From Aselliscus stoliczkanus (taxonomy: Eukaryota > Chordata > Mammalia > Chiroptera > Hipposideridae), in NCBI GenBank assembly GCA_033961575.1, contig CM066736.1, positions 79,880,852 to 79,944,851 of the forward strand: 64,000 nt of DNA, read 5' to 3'. The notes below the pieces were generated by a model. That model was given only the letters and a program-made list of their open reading frames with translations. It searched no databases and had not been told where the DNA came from. This document shows, in pieces, positions 1 to 10,999 of the stretch (positions within the stretch are counted from its first letter, which is position 1; the number at the start of each line of letters is the position of its first letter). Made by a program: the position numbers and the translations under genes.

Positions 1-1300
1 TAGGCCTTTGTAAATTTATATGAATGCATATGTTTCAGGGTGGGAAGGCCAAGCTTTCTATCCATTGCTCCCTGTGCTCACATGACCTCTTCCCCTGGAT
101 TTTGGAAAGGGGATTTCCTAGTATGTGGACTTAACTGATTTCCCCTCACTTCAACTGCATGTGCCCTGGCTCCTCCTACTCCATCAGACTGGAACTCTTT
201 GCAAGGGGGCTAAATGTAACTGCCTTACATTAGGTGGGAACAAGTACACTGACGAAATAGTCATTCAAGTGGATGGGATTTCTCTGGAGCCACTCTTCAA
301 TGCAAGGGTACAGAGAAGAGGCTGGTTCCAAGATGTTATTGCCTCATGACATGGGAGGATAGAAGCTTACAATAGCAGAGCTGGAAAGGAATCTTGGGAT
401 TATTTAGTTTTACATGTGTGTTTATGGCTGACATCTTTAATAAGAAACAGGCCTGGAGTATCAAAGTTACTTGCCCAAGGTCATACAGCTAACATATTTA
501 TTTATTAATTTTTAAATGTTTGTCACACCTGGTTCTGAAAGGACTTCAGGTGATATAAAGATATATGTTAAACACAGCATAAGTGGGACAGAAGAGATTT
601 AAAAGGAATAGAGATGTAAAACGGATCTAGGAATGCAAACCAAAAAGCAGCATTTATCAAATAGGTTCCATAGAATTATGGTAAGACCAGATGTTAGTAG
701 GTGTTACATAAAAAAGGGGATACAAGTTCAAAATATCTGAACATGGTCAAAATACATTTAAACAGGTTATCTTTATTACAGAATCCTTCAAAACTTTGCT
801 ATGCATATGCATTGTGAATCAACAAGAGTGTGACATTTTCCAAACTTACTTGATCTAGAACTGGTTTTTCAACATTTGAGGAACTAGCACTCTGCCAAAC
901 CCCCACTGGGAACTGTTGCCGTGGAATTCTATATACTTTCTGAAGTTAGGGGCCAAGAAAATTTGGCTCTGAGCTTTCTAGCAGCCATCTGCAAAGGGGG
1001 AAGAAACGTTGGTTTAAGAACTCACGCTGTGCATAAGATAAAACCAGACCAATCAACCTGGAGAAGCCCAGGCAGGAACTTCTTGAAAGAGCCTCAGAAG
1101 GAGAAAAACTAATATAATAAATGAGATCTTCAACTTCTCTACACGTACTGCTAAATTTCACTGTATTCATCCCATATGACCCTTCAATACAGAGGAAAAT
1201 CATAACATCAAAGTATTACAATTATTCTATAATGAACTAATGAAATACACACTGGTGTATATACTATATATGCTGATCTGGCTTAATCTAGAAATGGATA
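1..1300. other. Unassigned single-copy-like DNA
   Basis: No coding region, RNA gene or young transposon is recognisable. Open frames here are short and none has a domain signature. Around 430-490 a short stretch (ACTTGCCCAAGGTCATACAG) resembles the conserved core of a MIR SINE in reverse orientation, but it is too short to place firmly. Confidence 0.5.
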
Positions 1301-1600
1301 TTTTTTTAAATGGTAAACATCCTTTTTTTATTATTGTGGTAAATATACATGACATAAAATTTACCATTTTAACCATTTTAAGGTCTACAGTTTAGTGGCA
1401 ATAAGTACATTCACACTGTTGTGTAACCATCACCAACATCCACCTCCAGAACTTTTTCATCTTCCCAAACTTAAACTCTGTATCCATTAAAAATAATACC
1501 CTTTGCCCCACAGCCCCTGGAAACCACCATTGTACTTCCTGTCTCTATGAGTATGACTACTCTAAGTACATTAAATAAGTGGAATCAATATTTGTCCTTT
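1301..1600 (-). mobile_element. Old L1 3' end remnant (L1M-like)
   Basis: The stretch around 1345-1420 (CATGACATAAAATTTACC followed by TACAGTTTAGTGGC and ACATTCACACTGTTGTG) matches, from memory, the reverse complement of the 3' UTR of old mammalian L1M subfamilies. A related remnant is at 27425-27600. No reading frame survives. The exact subfamily cannot be given. Confidence 0.65.
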
Positions 1601-1993
1601 TGTGACTGCCTTTTTTCTTTTTTCTTTTCTTTTAAATTAGTTTCAGGCGTACAAAGCAATGTAATGGTTAGACATTTAAACCCCTCATAAAGTGATAACC
1701 CACCCCCCAAGCTACTACCTCTCTGACATCTTATATAGCTGTTACAATACCATCCAATATCTTCCTTATGCTGAACTCCACATCCCATGACTATATACCT
1801 ATATGTTTAGTTATAGTTGACATTCAATATTAATCTATAATACTTCAGCTTCAGATGTACAGTGCATTGATCAGGCATCTACAGTCTATGATGTGATCCC
1901 CCTGATAAGCCCAGTGCCCATCTGGTACCTTACATGATCTTTACAACATTGTTGATTCTATTCCCCATACTGTATTAACTACCAATTTGTATT

Positions 1994-2427
1994 ATTATTA
2001 TTTTTTTTTTAGATTTTTGGGGGGAATTGAGGGAGAGGAACAGGCAAGTTGCTGTCCTTTTGTTCTTCAGTCTAGTTGTGGGGGATGTTGCTTCATGTTG
2101 GTATCACTGCATTCTTCCTGTGTGAGGCAGACTGGCTGACTGCCACTGGACGGCCGCTCACAGCAGCTCTTGGCAGCTCATGCCGGCTGCCAACTGCTGG
2201 CTGCTCTCACTGGCTGCTGGCCACTCATGGTAGCCTATGGCAGTCCACAGCAGTCTAACCATTACTGACGACTCACAGCAGCCCAACTCCAGGTTGAGCT
2301 GTTGTTCACCATCTTAGCTGTAGAGGGCACAGCGTCACTGCCCCACATGTGGGATCCGAACCGGGATCTGCTGCTCAGAGCTGGTTTCCCAAGCCAACTC
2401 TTAACCAATGTGTCACTCAATCGGCCC
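1994..2427 (-). mobile_element. Long tRNA-derived SINE, full length
   Basis: A minus-strand copy of the window's main SINE family: T-rich tail at 1998-2010, body, then the tRNA-like head ending TCGGCC at about 2426. It is flanked by the target-site duplication CCAATTTGTATT (1982-1993 and 2428-2439) and inserted into the 3'UTR of the ORF2-less L1. Confidence 0.88.
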
Positions 2428-2652
2428 CCAATTTGTATTCCCTAATGCCTTTACCTTTTTCACCCTGTCTCCAACCTCATTCCAATCTATCACCCTGATA
2501 GATCTAGTACCTATCTGGCACCATACCTAGTTATTACTGTATTATTGACTATAATCCTTATGCTATACACTATATCCCATGACTACTATATAACAACCAA
2601 TTTGTATTTCTTAATCCCTTCCCCTTTCATCCATCCTAACCCCCCTCCCATC

Positions 2653-3540
2653 TTAAAGAAGTTCCTGTAAGATTCTTTGTAATACTGGTTTGGTGGTGAT
2701 AAACTCCTTCAGCTTTTTCTTGTCTGGGAAGTTCTTTTTCTGTCCTTCAATTCTAAAAGATAGCTTTGGTTGGTAGAGTAATCTTGGTTGTATATCATTG
2801 CTTTTCATCACTTGGAATATTTCCTGCCACTCCCCTCTTGCCCGCAAAGTTTCTGCTGAGAAATCAGCTGACAATCTTATGGGGGCTCTCTTGTCTGCAA
2901 CTAACTTCTTTTTCCTTGCTGCTTTTAAGATTCTGTTTGTATTTAACCTTTGGCATTTTAATTATGATGTGTCTTGGTGTGGGCCTCTTTGGGTTTATCT
3001 TGTTTGGGACTCTGTGCTTTCTGAGCTTGTATGTCTATTTCCTTCATCAGGTTAGGGAAGTTTTTTCTGTCATTATTTCTTCAAATAAGTTTTCAATTCT
3101 TTGCTTTATCTCTTTTCCTTCTGATACCCCTATAATGTGAATGTTGGTACACTTGATATTATCCTGGAGCCCCTTAAATTCTTCTCAATTTTTTTGGATC
3201 CTTTTTGCTGTCCTGGTTGGGTGCTTTCTCCTACCTTACCTTCTACATCGCTGATTGGATCCTCTGCTTCATCTAATCTGCTATTGGTTCCCTGTAATAT
3301 ATTCTTAATTTCCATTATTGTATCCTTTATTTCTGACTGATTCTTTTTTATGGTTTTCATCTCTCTGTTGAAGTTCTCCCTGAAATCATTGAGCATTCTT
3401 ATAGCCAGTGTTTGGAACTCTGCATCTGATGGATTGCTTATCTCTATTTCACTTAGTTATTTTTCTGGAGCTTTGTTCTGTTCTTTAATTTGGGACATGT
3501 TTCTTTGTCTCCCCATTTTGGCTGCTTCCCTGTGTTTGGT
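2653..3540 (-). pseudogene. Decayed L1 ORF1 (RNA-binding chaperone protein)
   Basis: L1 ORF1 encodes an RNA-binding, trimeric coiled-coil protein that coats L1 RNA. Two minus-strand blocks are readable. The block at 2874-2653 gives the C-terminal domain ending with ...KLKEFITTKPVLQRIL.... The block at 3396-3130 gives coiled-coil sequence with FRENFNREMKTIKKNQ and NSRLDEAEDPIS. They are separated by frame breaks, so no full protein is made. The frame ends next to 3'UTR rather than ORF2, which is the odd point of this element. Confidence 0.75.
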
Positions 3541-4844
3541 TCTATGTATTAGGTAGAGCTGCTATGTTTTCCCATCTTAGTAGAATAGCCTTAAGTATTA
3601 GGTGTGCTGTGAGGTTCAGTGGCACAGTCTTTCTGGTCACCTGAACCAAGTGCTCCAGGTGTGTCCCTTGTGTAGGTTGTATGTGCCTTTGTCCTCTTGT
3701 AGTTGAGCCTTGGTTGGTCATTGCACATCAATAGGAGGGACTGACCCTTGGGCCCACTCGTTGTGAGGACTGGCCTTGACTACACTGGAAGAGTTGTTGT
3801 GCAGGGGCTGACGGTCTGGAGCAGGATCTGCCTCAGCAGGACTCTGGCCTGCCCCATCTGCCCCTTGGATGTGTCATTCTAGGAGGCGGCTGGATGATGC
3901 TCCAGCACATTTTGAAGCCGGCCACTGGGGGTGTCAGCCCCAGTACCACTTTGGAGGGAGTCTGCTGTAGGTCAAGTTCAGCCATAACCTATGCTCCACT
4001 CAAGGCCACCCAGCAGGAGCCACAAAGAAATCTGCAGATGGCTGTTGCCTGCACTATGCTTGGAAGAGCCTTGAGAGGCCAAGCAGAAAACCAAGGCTGG
4101 CTGCCACTATTGCCAGCTTAGGGCTGCTCAGCCAGAGGCACAGGTCATGCTCATGCCAGATGCTGCTTGTCTTGGTTCCGTGAACCTTTGAGAGATCCTA
4201 GGAAAGTCTGCAGCTTGAGCTAAGGCAGGAGGTCTGCACAAGAAAGCCACTGAAAGCAGCCTAGGTGTGTCCAAAAATGGGTGGGCCAGGTCTCAAATCA
4301 CCTGGATGTGGTGAACAGACGGTGGAGACTCAGATATGATAGCCACCTGTGTTCGAATGCCAGGAAAGGGGAGGACTCAACAAAGAAACAATGGCCTCTG
4401 CCAGCTCCCCCGTCCAGGAGAAAGCCGCCTCTCCACCCCTTGTACCAAACCAGACAACTCAGCTCTCTACTGTATGTCCCTGCCGCCTTTGCAGCTGCTG
4501 CCCCAGTGCTGGAGTTCAGAGCGAGTGATTCTGTTGATGGTAAGACCATACGCAGTCTGTTTAAGATGAGCACCTGGGAATGCAGCTGCCCTCAGCCTCA
4601 CTCAGTCACAATCTCTGCTGGTTTTCACAACCAGAAATCATGGGGACTTCTCTCCCTGGTACTGGAACCCTGGGCTGGAGTGGGACTGGAATCTCTCACT
4701 CCTCTAGAGGATAGGGCGGGGACCCCCACAGCCAAAATAGCCTTTCCGATCTTTAATGGTCACACGTGGGTGTGGGACCAGCCCGTTCCATGTCTCTGAC
4801 TTTCCTACTAATCTGGAGGTGGCTTCTTATGTGTGTCGTTAGTT

Positions 4845-5075
4845 CAGGAGTCAGCAAACTTTTGAGATGGAAGAGCCAATCCTGTCCCTCACAACAATTT
4901 AAAAATTACTCAAGAGCCATAAAACAAATGACATCATCATGTGAATAATATCCTTTAAAAATTTTATAAATGAAACTATGATAGTTCTATTTTCATTTTC
5001 AGTTTTACTTCAGAGTCACATGTACATACCCAAAGAGCCACATGTGACTCGCGAGCTGCAGTTTGCCGACCCCTG
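4845..5075. mobile_element. Non-autonomous hAT transposon (MITE)
   Basis: 231 bp with terminal inverted repeats: left CAGGAGTCAGCAAACT, right the reverse complement of CAGGGGTCGGCAAACTGC. An 8-bp target-site duplication flanks it (CGTTAGTT at 4837-4844, CCTTAGTT at 5076-5083; one mismatch), the size typical of hAT elements. The interior is AT-rich and has no transposase. It is inserted in the 5'UTR of the surrounding L1 relative, so it is younger than that element. Confidence 0.87.
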
Positions 5076-5209
5076 CCTTAGTTGACAGGCTTCAGTTCAG
5101 CTTGATTATAGGCAATTCTCAATAATGGTTGTTTTGTAGATTAGTTGCAATTTTGATGTGGTTGTATTTACCTACTATGCCATCTTGGTGTTGTCTAGAA
5201 ATAGATTTT

Positions 5210-5930
5210 AGAGGTGTCTGGAGGAAGACTCTGAGTCAAAATATTTCCAGGTAGATATCGCACATGCTATAGTAGATAGTTGAACAGGGGAGAGGAGTGA
5301 TACAACATAAATGAAACAGTTTGAAAAAATGCTCAGACACCTGAGTTTAATATCATACTTCTTGGCTCAGGAGGGGAGAGAATCAAGTGCTTCTACCAGG
5401 AAGGTGTTTGCATCTGTTACCAAACTTCTGTGGCTGTCGGAGACTGGTGTTTACCAGCTTTGTTTTGTAACTCCGGAAATCTGAGGTAAACAGCAAAAGA
5501 AAGATTTACAGAAAAACAGCAATCAGTAACTCCAAGATATTAAACCCTAAATGAAACTTTTTGCTCAGGCGGTATGTAGAGTGCCATGACACGGAGGGTG
5601 TACAGTGAGTACCCGTGAATAAGTGCAATACAGTGAAATAGACAGCTGATTTGATAAATCGCTTCCTTCTCTCATCAACAAAGGCCATCAAATTATTCCT
5701 GTTTCAGATAGCTCCCTTATAGTTGACAGACGCCATTTCATATGTTACTATGATATCAGTTCATTTGGTCAATCTACATACTTTCAGAATGCGTGGTACA
5801 ATGTAAACCAGTAAAATACCCATCTGCTTTATATTTAAGGCACTCAGGGTCAGAGTTCCACCATCTCTTTTGTCTCCTTTTCTGATGGCACAAAACCCTC
5901 AACTGCAGGAGTTTACTCTTTAAATCTGAG
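5210..5930. other. Unassigned single-copy-like DNA
   Basis: No repeat family, gene or RNA recognised. Short open frames on both strands have no domain features. Confidence 0.5.
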
Positions 5931-5931
5931 C

Positions 5932-6165
5932 CAGTGGTTTTCAGCTGGCAGCACTTTTGTCCTCCAGAAGACATTTGGCAACATCAAGAGACATTATTGT
6001 TTGTCATAACTCTGGGTCAAAGACAGTAGCTACTGGTATCTAATGAGTAGACACCAGGGATTTTGCTAAGCATCCTACAATGCAAGGGACAACCCCCCAC
6101 AACAAAGAATTATGTGGCCCAAAATGGCGATACTGTTGATGTTTAACCTAAATATCACAACTTAA
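5932..6165 (+). mobile_element. MER20-like hAT-Charlie remnant
   Basis: It starts CAGTGGTTTTCAGC and contains GACATTTGGCAACATC, TCCTACAATGCAAGGGACA and ACAAAGAATTATGTGGCCC, the recognisable order of the non-autonomous MER20 family. A second copy is at 12246-12465. No transposase is encoded. The family name is from memory of the consensus. Confidence 0.72.
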
Positions 6166-6399
6166 GGCCCATTCCTCAAGTTTTACCTTGCAAAGGAGAT
6201 GAAAACCTGATTTGTTAATTCAGCTCACCTTGATAGTCTCACACTCTAAACAACACAATAGTACAATGTTTAGAATGTACAATCAAAACATTGTAGTACA
6301 TGTACCCTCTTATCTAACATTTAAAAATTTTTATTTTGGAGACTGTTTTTTAAGTTATTCCTTAAATTTCTCTTCTCTGAGTCAAGTAACCCCAATTCT

Positions 6400-6728
6400 T
6401 TGGATTGTGTGTTCATTTATCTTTCATTCATTCAAATATTTATTGAATGGCAACTCTATGCAGATACAGTATAAGGTAGTAAGAATAAAAAGGCAAAGCC
6501 CAGTTTTCCAGAAACTTGGTGTTAATGAGGAGAGGCGGTCACAATGTCAGATTAAATACATTGGGCTAAGAATTTGTGTTGCATTCAGGATGCTGTGAGA
6601 GCATGAAAGTAGATGTGATGAATTCATCCTGAGGGTTGAGGAAAGCCTTAAGGGAGAAGTAACGTTTAAACCGAGACTTGAAGGATGACAGTTTGCAGGC
6701 TGGATGGGGCTTAGTGAGAAAGGCAATA
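6400..6728 (-). mobile_element. L2 LINE 3' fragment
   Basis: ATTCATTCAAATATTTATTG near 6425 is the reverse complement of the L2 3' terminus. It is followed by L2-like text through GACTTGAAGGATGAC near 6675. An ancient, diverged fragment with no coding potential. Confidence 0.7.
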
Positions 6729-6747
6729 AAAGTACTATTCATAAATA

Positions 6748-6777
6748 TGTAATATATATATATATATATATATATAT
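6748..6777. repeat. (AT)n microsatellite
   Basis: A run of TA dinucleotides immediately left of the adjoining Tc1/mariner MITE, whose TA target preference may explain the location. Confidence 0.9.
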
Positions 6778-6982
6778 GGTGCCAAAAAATGTATACACAT
6801 TTTAAGAAAGGAAAAACTCTGTATTAAAATTGTAATACTATGAATGATGCTAGCATTTATTTAATTAATGCCATCTTTTTGAGTGAATGTCATACTACAG
6901 ATTGCTAACGTAACTCAGTTCAACTTTGAAAAGTAATACATAGATAACATCTCTTAAAATATGTACATTTTTTTGGCCCCCC
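6778..6982. mobile_element. Tc1/mariner-type MITE, copy 1
   Basis: The left end GGTGCCAAAAAATGTATAC followed by ACATTTTAAGAAAGGAAAAA is shared with the MITEs at 18237 and 54416. The right end (ATGTACATTTTTTTGGCCCC) is a degenerate inverted repeat of it. The interior differs from the other copies and carries no transposase. It lies in a TA-rich site, as expected for TA-targeting transposons. Confidence 0.65.
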
Positions 6983-7099
6983 GCTATATATTAAGCACCC
7001 ACTATGTACCAAGGTCTAGACACCAATCATGTTACTGTGAAAAAAAAAAAAGACACAGCTCCTATCATTATAGGGGTCATAAAAAGAGCTAAAGGACCG

Positions 7100-7335
7100 A
7101 CCCCCCACACACCATGCTTATATTATGCTTTATAGATCTCAGAACTCTGCTGCTGACCTTTTCTCATTTGAGCCCCTCAATAACCCTGGGTGGAAGGCAA
7201 GGCAGATAATAGCTCCATTTTATAAAGTAGTACCATAAGGCCTAGAGAAATGAAGTAACTCCCTTCCACCCCCAGCCATGGACACAAATCTAGTAAGTGG
7301 CAGTTGTCTGAAACCAAATCCTGTGCTTTTCTACT
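7100..7335 (-). mobile_element. MIR SINE remnant
   Basis: The order of segments ATAGCTCCATTTTATAAAG, GAAATGAAGTAACTCCC and CTAGTAAGTGGCAG is the reverse complement of the MIR core (paying-in of AACTGAGGC / TAACTTGCCC / CTAGTAAGTGGCAG positions). An ancient mammalian SINE fragment. Confidence 0.65.
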
Positions 7336-8564
7336 CTTCCTCAGTTCCAAATGCAATTTCCTGTAGCAGGGAGGCAAGCTCCCTTTTTTCTACCCGCTCC
7401 TTGCGCTGCTGTCTTCATCTTGGTCTGCACTTTTGTTTTCGGCTGGCCCCAGTGCTGAAGGAGCTTTTCAGTCTTCCCAGTTCCAGTTACTGAGGGACTG
7501 CTTAGGGGAGGAAGAGATGAGAACTGCTGTCCTGAGACTGTCCACTTGCAAACTCGTTTCTTCCTTGATTTCCCCCAAATTTTGAGAAGTAAGAAAAAAC
7601 TGAGATGTGGAACAGAAAATCCCTTTTGTTTGTCTTGGTGTTTGATAATGTATGCAACCTCTCTGGGTGGTTTAAGCGGTTTAGGTACTTTCTATAAAAG
7701 GGATCTTTTAATGACAAAACTAATGTGATTATCTGAGTGAGTGTGAGAGGCGCATTCAAGGCTTAAAGAAAATCTGTTAGAATAGCTGAATGTAACTGCT
7801 TAATCCTTTCTCTAATGTGGCTGAACAATGCTCTGGGAAGCCATTGGTTCGCTCTTTCTTCTAGTAAATGCCTGTCTCCAGAGGTAGGGACTGTTTGCAG
7901 CTTTTGATACCCTTACGCTTCATCTTCTCAGCTGCACAAAAGCACAGGAAAAGACTGGAGGAGCCCAAGGCACTCGCAGAAACCAGTGTCTCCTCTGAAT
8001 GCCGAGGGCAAAACACACAGCACACGCATGTTTTCTCCACAGCGTGAGCACAAGCGAGGGCAGCGGCCACCAGCAGCAATGGCACCCTGGACAAGGGCCC
8101 CATTCCCAGGGCTTGGTTTCATTGGGTGCTGGGTGAGGGATCATTGTGGAAGCTTAAAATCTAACACCTGGGTTTTTTTTAACAGTGGCTTAGCTACTCC
8201 TTTTTTTTTTTTTTTTTTTTTTTTTTTGTGAGTTGGGGGCAGTGGTGGTCAAGGGGAGCATAAGAAGGGAGAAAAGTGATGATTTAGGTTTTGCATCTTG
8301 CTCTGACTTTGGGCCAAAATGAAATCCCTCTGAGTCTGTTCTCTCCTATGTGAACTCAGGATGATAATATCTGCCACATAAATTCACAGAGAGGACCACA
8401 GTGAAAATGTAAACATGAATGTGAAAGTGTCACAGCCAGTCTAGGCTACTATCAGTGAACATGTTGTACACTTTTATTTATATTTTATCTTATTTTATTT
8501 AAAGTATTATTTTTAGTTCTTGTTCTTTTAAAAATATTCTTGTCTTCTACATGTATAATTCACT
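7336..8564. other. Unassigned DNA with a 28-T tract and a signal-peptide-like small frame
   Basis: No repeat family recognised. A poly(T) run sits at about 8200-8227. On the minus strand 8103-7861 an 80-codon frame begins MGPLSRVPLLLVAAALACAH, a plausible signal peptide, with a purine at -3 and G at +4 around the ATG. Two other frames overlap it, nothing identifies it as a gene, and I do not call it a CDS. Confidence 0.4.
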
Positions 8565-9235
8565 TTCATTGAACAAAAACATTTGTCAATTATTTACTAT
8601 GTGCAGAACTCGATGCACACACAGCTCTGGGGATATAGATGTGAATTAAGTCTCTGACCTTTAAGGAGGTCACTAGCTTGTAGGGGAGACAGGCATGTAA
8701 AACTCAGCTTGATAAATGTATATTAGAAGTGATTAATTCTAACCTGGGGTCATTGATAATAATGGCTTCACCTTATGCAGTGCTTACTATTTGCCAGGAG
8801 CTGAGCCAAATGCTTCACTTGTATTGCCTCATTCAATCCTTGTAGTCCTATGAGGTATGCATATTTCACCGGTGAGGAGGCTGAGGCTCGGTCAGATCAA
8901 TTAAGTCACTTTTCCACAGAATCACAGCTGGTCGTGGGCCACATGAGAATCCCAGGTCTGTCGGACGTCACAGTTTAAACTCTTAGTCATTGTGTTGTGC
9001 TGCATCTCAAATCAAGGAAGACTTCCTAAAGGAGTTCACTATAGCTGGGTTTCAAGATGGAAGTTTGCCAGGAGAAAAGGCATTCCAGGCAGGCAGAATA
9101 GCATAGGTCAAAGCACCCCTGGAAAATGTATAGAGAGGAACTAGAAGCAGTTTGTGATTAGTGATGGAGTGGGCCAGGTTGGAGGAGGAAGTATTGTAGG
9201 GGTCAGATTATGATCTCTCATACTGGACCTTTGTG
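8565..9235 (-). mobile_element. L2 LINE fragment split by a MIR
   Basis: L2-like 3' sequence appears before 8745 (AACATTTGTCAATTATTTAC, GGGGATATAGATGTGAATTA) and resumes after about 8998 (AGGAAGACTTCCTAAAGGAG, CATTCCAGGCAGGCAGAATA). The MIR at 8745-8995 separates the two parts. Ancient and non-coding. Confidence 0.7.
8745..8995 (-). mobile_element. MIR SINE inserted in L2
   Basis: It contains CCTTATGCAGTGCTTACTAT, GAGGAGGCTGAGGCTCGG and TCACAGCTGGTCGTGGGCC in the order of a reverse-complement MIR. Flanking L2 text continues on both sides, so the MIR probably inserted into the L2. Confidence 0.75.
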
Positions 9236-9805
9236 AAAAAAGGAGGCAAATTATTTATTTTAATTAGTTACTTGGTTTATATCCTATTTGCCAAAAAGGG
9301 TTTTATAGCAAAGTGGGAACTGTTGTCACTTTTGTTGTGCAGAATCACAAAATATACTTCAAATTTTAGAATCAGAAAACTTTCAGGATGGAAAGTATAG
9401 ATAATGAATTCATTCTCTACAAGAGCAAATCAAGGCTAAATGTATATAAATATCTTAATCATGGTTATAAAGCAGTTCTATCAGCTGAGCCAGGAATATT
9501 TGTTTTTTTAGGTGAATTATGGCATTAAAGTGAACATTAAATGAGAATTACAGGATTATTTTCAGGTGCACTTACAAAATTGGTGAGTTGAAAAGAGGGA
9601 GAGATATAATGAACAATTCTAGGGAATTGGAATAAAGTCCTTAGCTGAAGCTGTAAGTTCCCATTGGGAATTTGTGACAGCTCTCTTTGGAGAATGGTGT
9701 TGGATATGTCCATGAGTGTCTTAGCTGAGCTGAAGCCGGAATCAGGTTCTACTGGAAGGTAGAGTAAGGGGTTGTCTTATTATGTCTATTGATTTTCATT
9801 GGTTA
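9236..9805. other. Unassigned single-copy-like DNA
   Basis: AT-rich sequence with no recognisable repeat or gene. Confidence 0.45.
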
Positions 9806-9809
9806 CTTT

Positions 9810-10072
9810 AATTGAGGGCCTGGTACACATGTGGACTGCTCTTCCTCTCACTGAGTTCACAATCTGAAAGACAGTTCTGGCAAGAAAACAGGTAAATGTG
9901 ACAAACTGGAATTAGTCATGTAATAAGGAATAGGATGCTATGGTAGCTCAGAAGGGACATGAGTAAGCTATGTTCTGGATGAGTGAGGAAAACCTTCCTG
10001 GGAGGAGAGTGTCATCTAAAATAGGCCTGAAAGATGACTAAATAGGGTGAATATGAGGGCCAAGAGTGCTCT
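9810..10072 (-). mobile_element. L2 LINE fragment
   Basis: GAGGGCCTGGTACACATGTG, CTCACTGAGTTCACAATC and GGCCTGAAAGATGACTAA follow the order of a reverse-complement L2 3' region. It ends where the palindromic mariner derivative begins. Confidence 0.6.
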
Positions 10073-10077
10073 AGATA

Positions 10078-10995
10078 TGAAGTGTAATCAAACAATACAG
10101 TGAATGTTTAAATTAAAAACATTTTATTACAGTAAAAGACACATTGCCATTGATGCACTTCAAAATACTCCCCCTCACTTTGAACACACTTATCCCATCA
10201 CTCTTGCCACTTTCCGAAGCAATTCTGGAAATCCTCTTTCATGAGTGTCTATAGTTGTGCTGTTGTGGCTGCCTCGAGGTCTCGAATCATTTTAACTCTG
10301 GGGAAGAGCCAGAAGTCGCATGGTGCCAGATCCGGTGAATAAGGTGGATGAGGACACACTGTAATGTTTTTATTTGACAGAAATTGCCGTATACCAGAAG
10401 TGATGTGTGACATGGAGCATTGTCATGCTGGAGGATGATTTACAGCACACTTAAAAACACACCTTCTCTCAACAGTAGTTCACACCTGACTGACTGCACC
10501 GAACAAGCTGAAACTTGTCACACTGTTACTAAGGTTCCACACGCCTCTTCCTGTATTGAAGATCCCTGCTTTTCCATTGGATGGCACTCAGCAGCAGTAT
10601 TCATGTATTTTGTGGTCACAAGGGAAAGGTTCCATGTCACACATAACTTCTGGTATGGCAATTTCTGTCCAGTGAAAACATTACAGTGTGTCCTCATCAT
10701 CCTTATTCACCGGATCTGGCACCATGTGACTTCTGGCTCTTCCCCAAAGTCAAAATGACCATGAAAGGTAAGCGTTTTAAATGGATTCAGGACATCAAGG
10801 CAGCCACGACAATGCAGTTAAGACACTCATGAAAGAGCATTTCCAGAACTGCTTCAGAAAGTGGCAAGAACAATGGGATAAGTGTGTTCGAAGTGAGGGG
10901 TAGTATTTTGAGGGGGATTAATGGCAATGTGTCTTTTACTCCAAAAATATTACTTTTAATTTAAACATTCACTGTATTGTTTGATCACACCTCAC
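10078..10995. mobile_element. Palindromic mariner derivative (two 3' halves head to head)
   Basis: The left arm (about 10080-10413) and right arm (about 10632-10993) are inverted copies of the same mariner 3' half. Both outer ends carry GTGTRATCAAACAATACAG reading inward. The right arm, in plus sense, encodes a decayed transposase C-terminus (SPDLAPCDFWLFPKVK-like, then NCFRKWQEQWDKCVRSEG in a shifted frame). The left arm encodes the same region in minus sense, including HDNAPCHTS. About 218 bp of spacer lies between. Frame shifts and stops mean no product. No clear TA duplication was found. Confidence 0.78.
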
Positions 10996-10999
10996 AGAG

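Larger units (their letters stand above)
1606..5200 (-). mobile_element. L1 relative lacking ORF2 (HAL1-like), with 5'UTR, ORF1 and 3'UTR
   Basis: Read on the minus strand the element runs 5'UTR (about 5200-3560), decayed ORF1 (about 3540-2653), then directly 3'UTR (about 2650-1630). The 3'UTR is recognised by TTAGTTTCAGGCGTAC near 1640 and by its likeness to the L1 3'UTR at 59650-60070. No ORF2 sequence lies between ORF1 and 3'UTR. The 3'UTR also carries an internal duplication: TGTATTxxCTAATxCCTT-type segments recur near 2430 and 2605. A SINE (1994-2427) and a hAT MITE (4845-5075) are later insertions. It could be a true half-L1 family member or an L1 that lost ORF2 by deletion. Confidence 0.65.

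Noticed and set aside
2766..3140. 124-codon hydrophobic plus frame
   Set aside because: Antisense to L1 ORF1; the hydrophobic look comes from the T-rich complement of an A-rich coding strand.
4281..4799. 172-codon open frame on the plus strand
   Set aside because: It lies antisense to the L1 5'UTR, has low-complexity and no domain features, and overlaps other chance frames.
10420..10758. 112-codon plus frame
   Set aside because: It runs across the spacer and right arm of the palindromic mariner in a wrong frame for the transposase.
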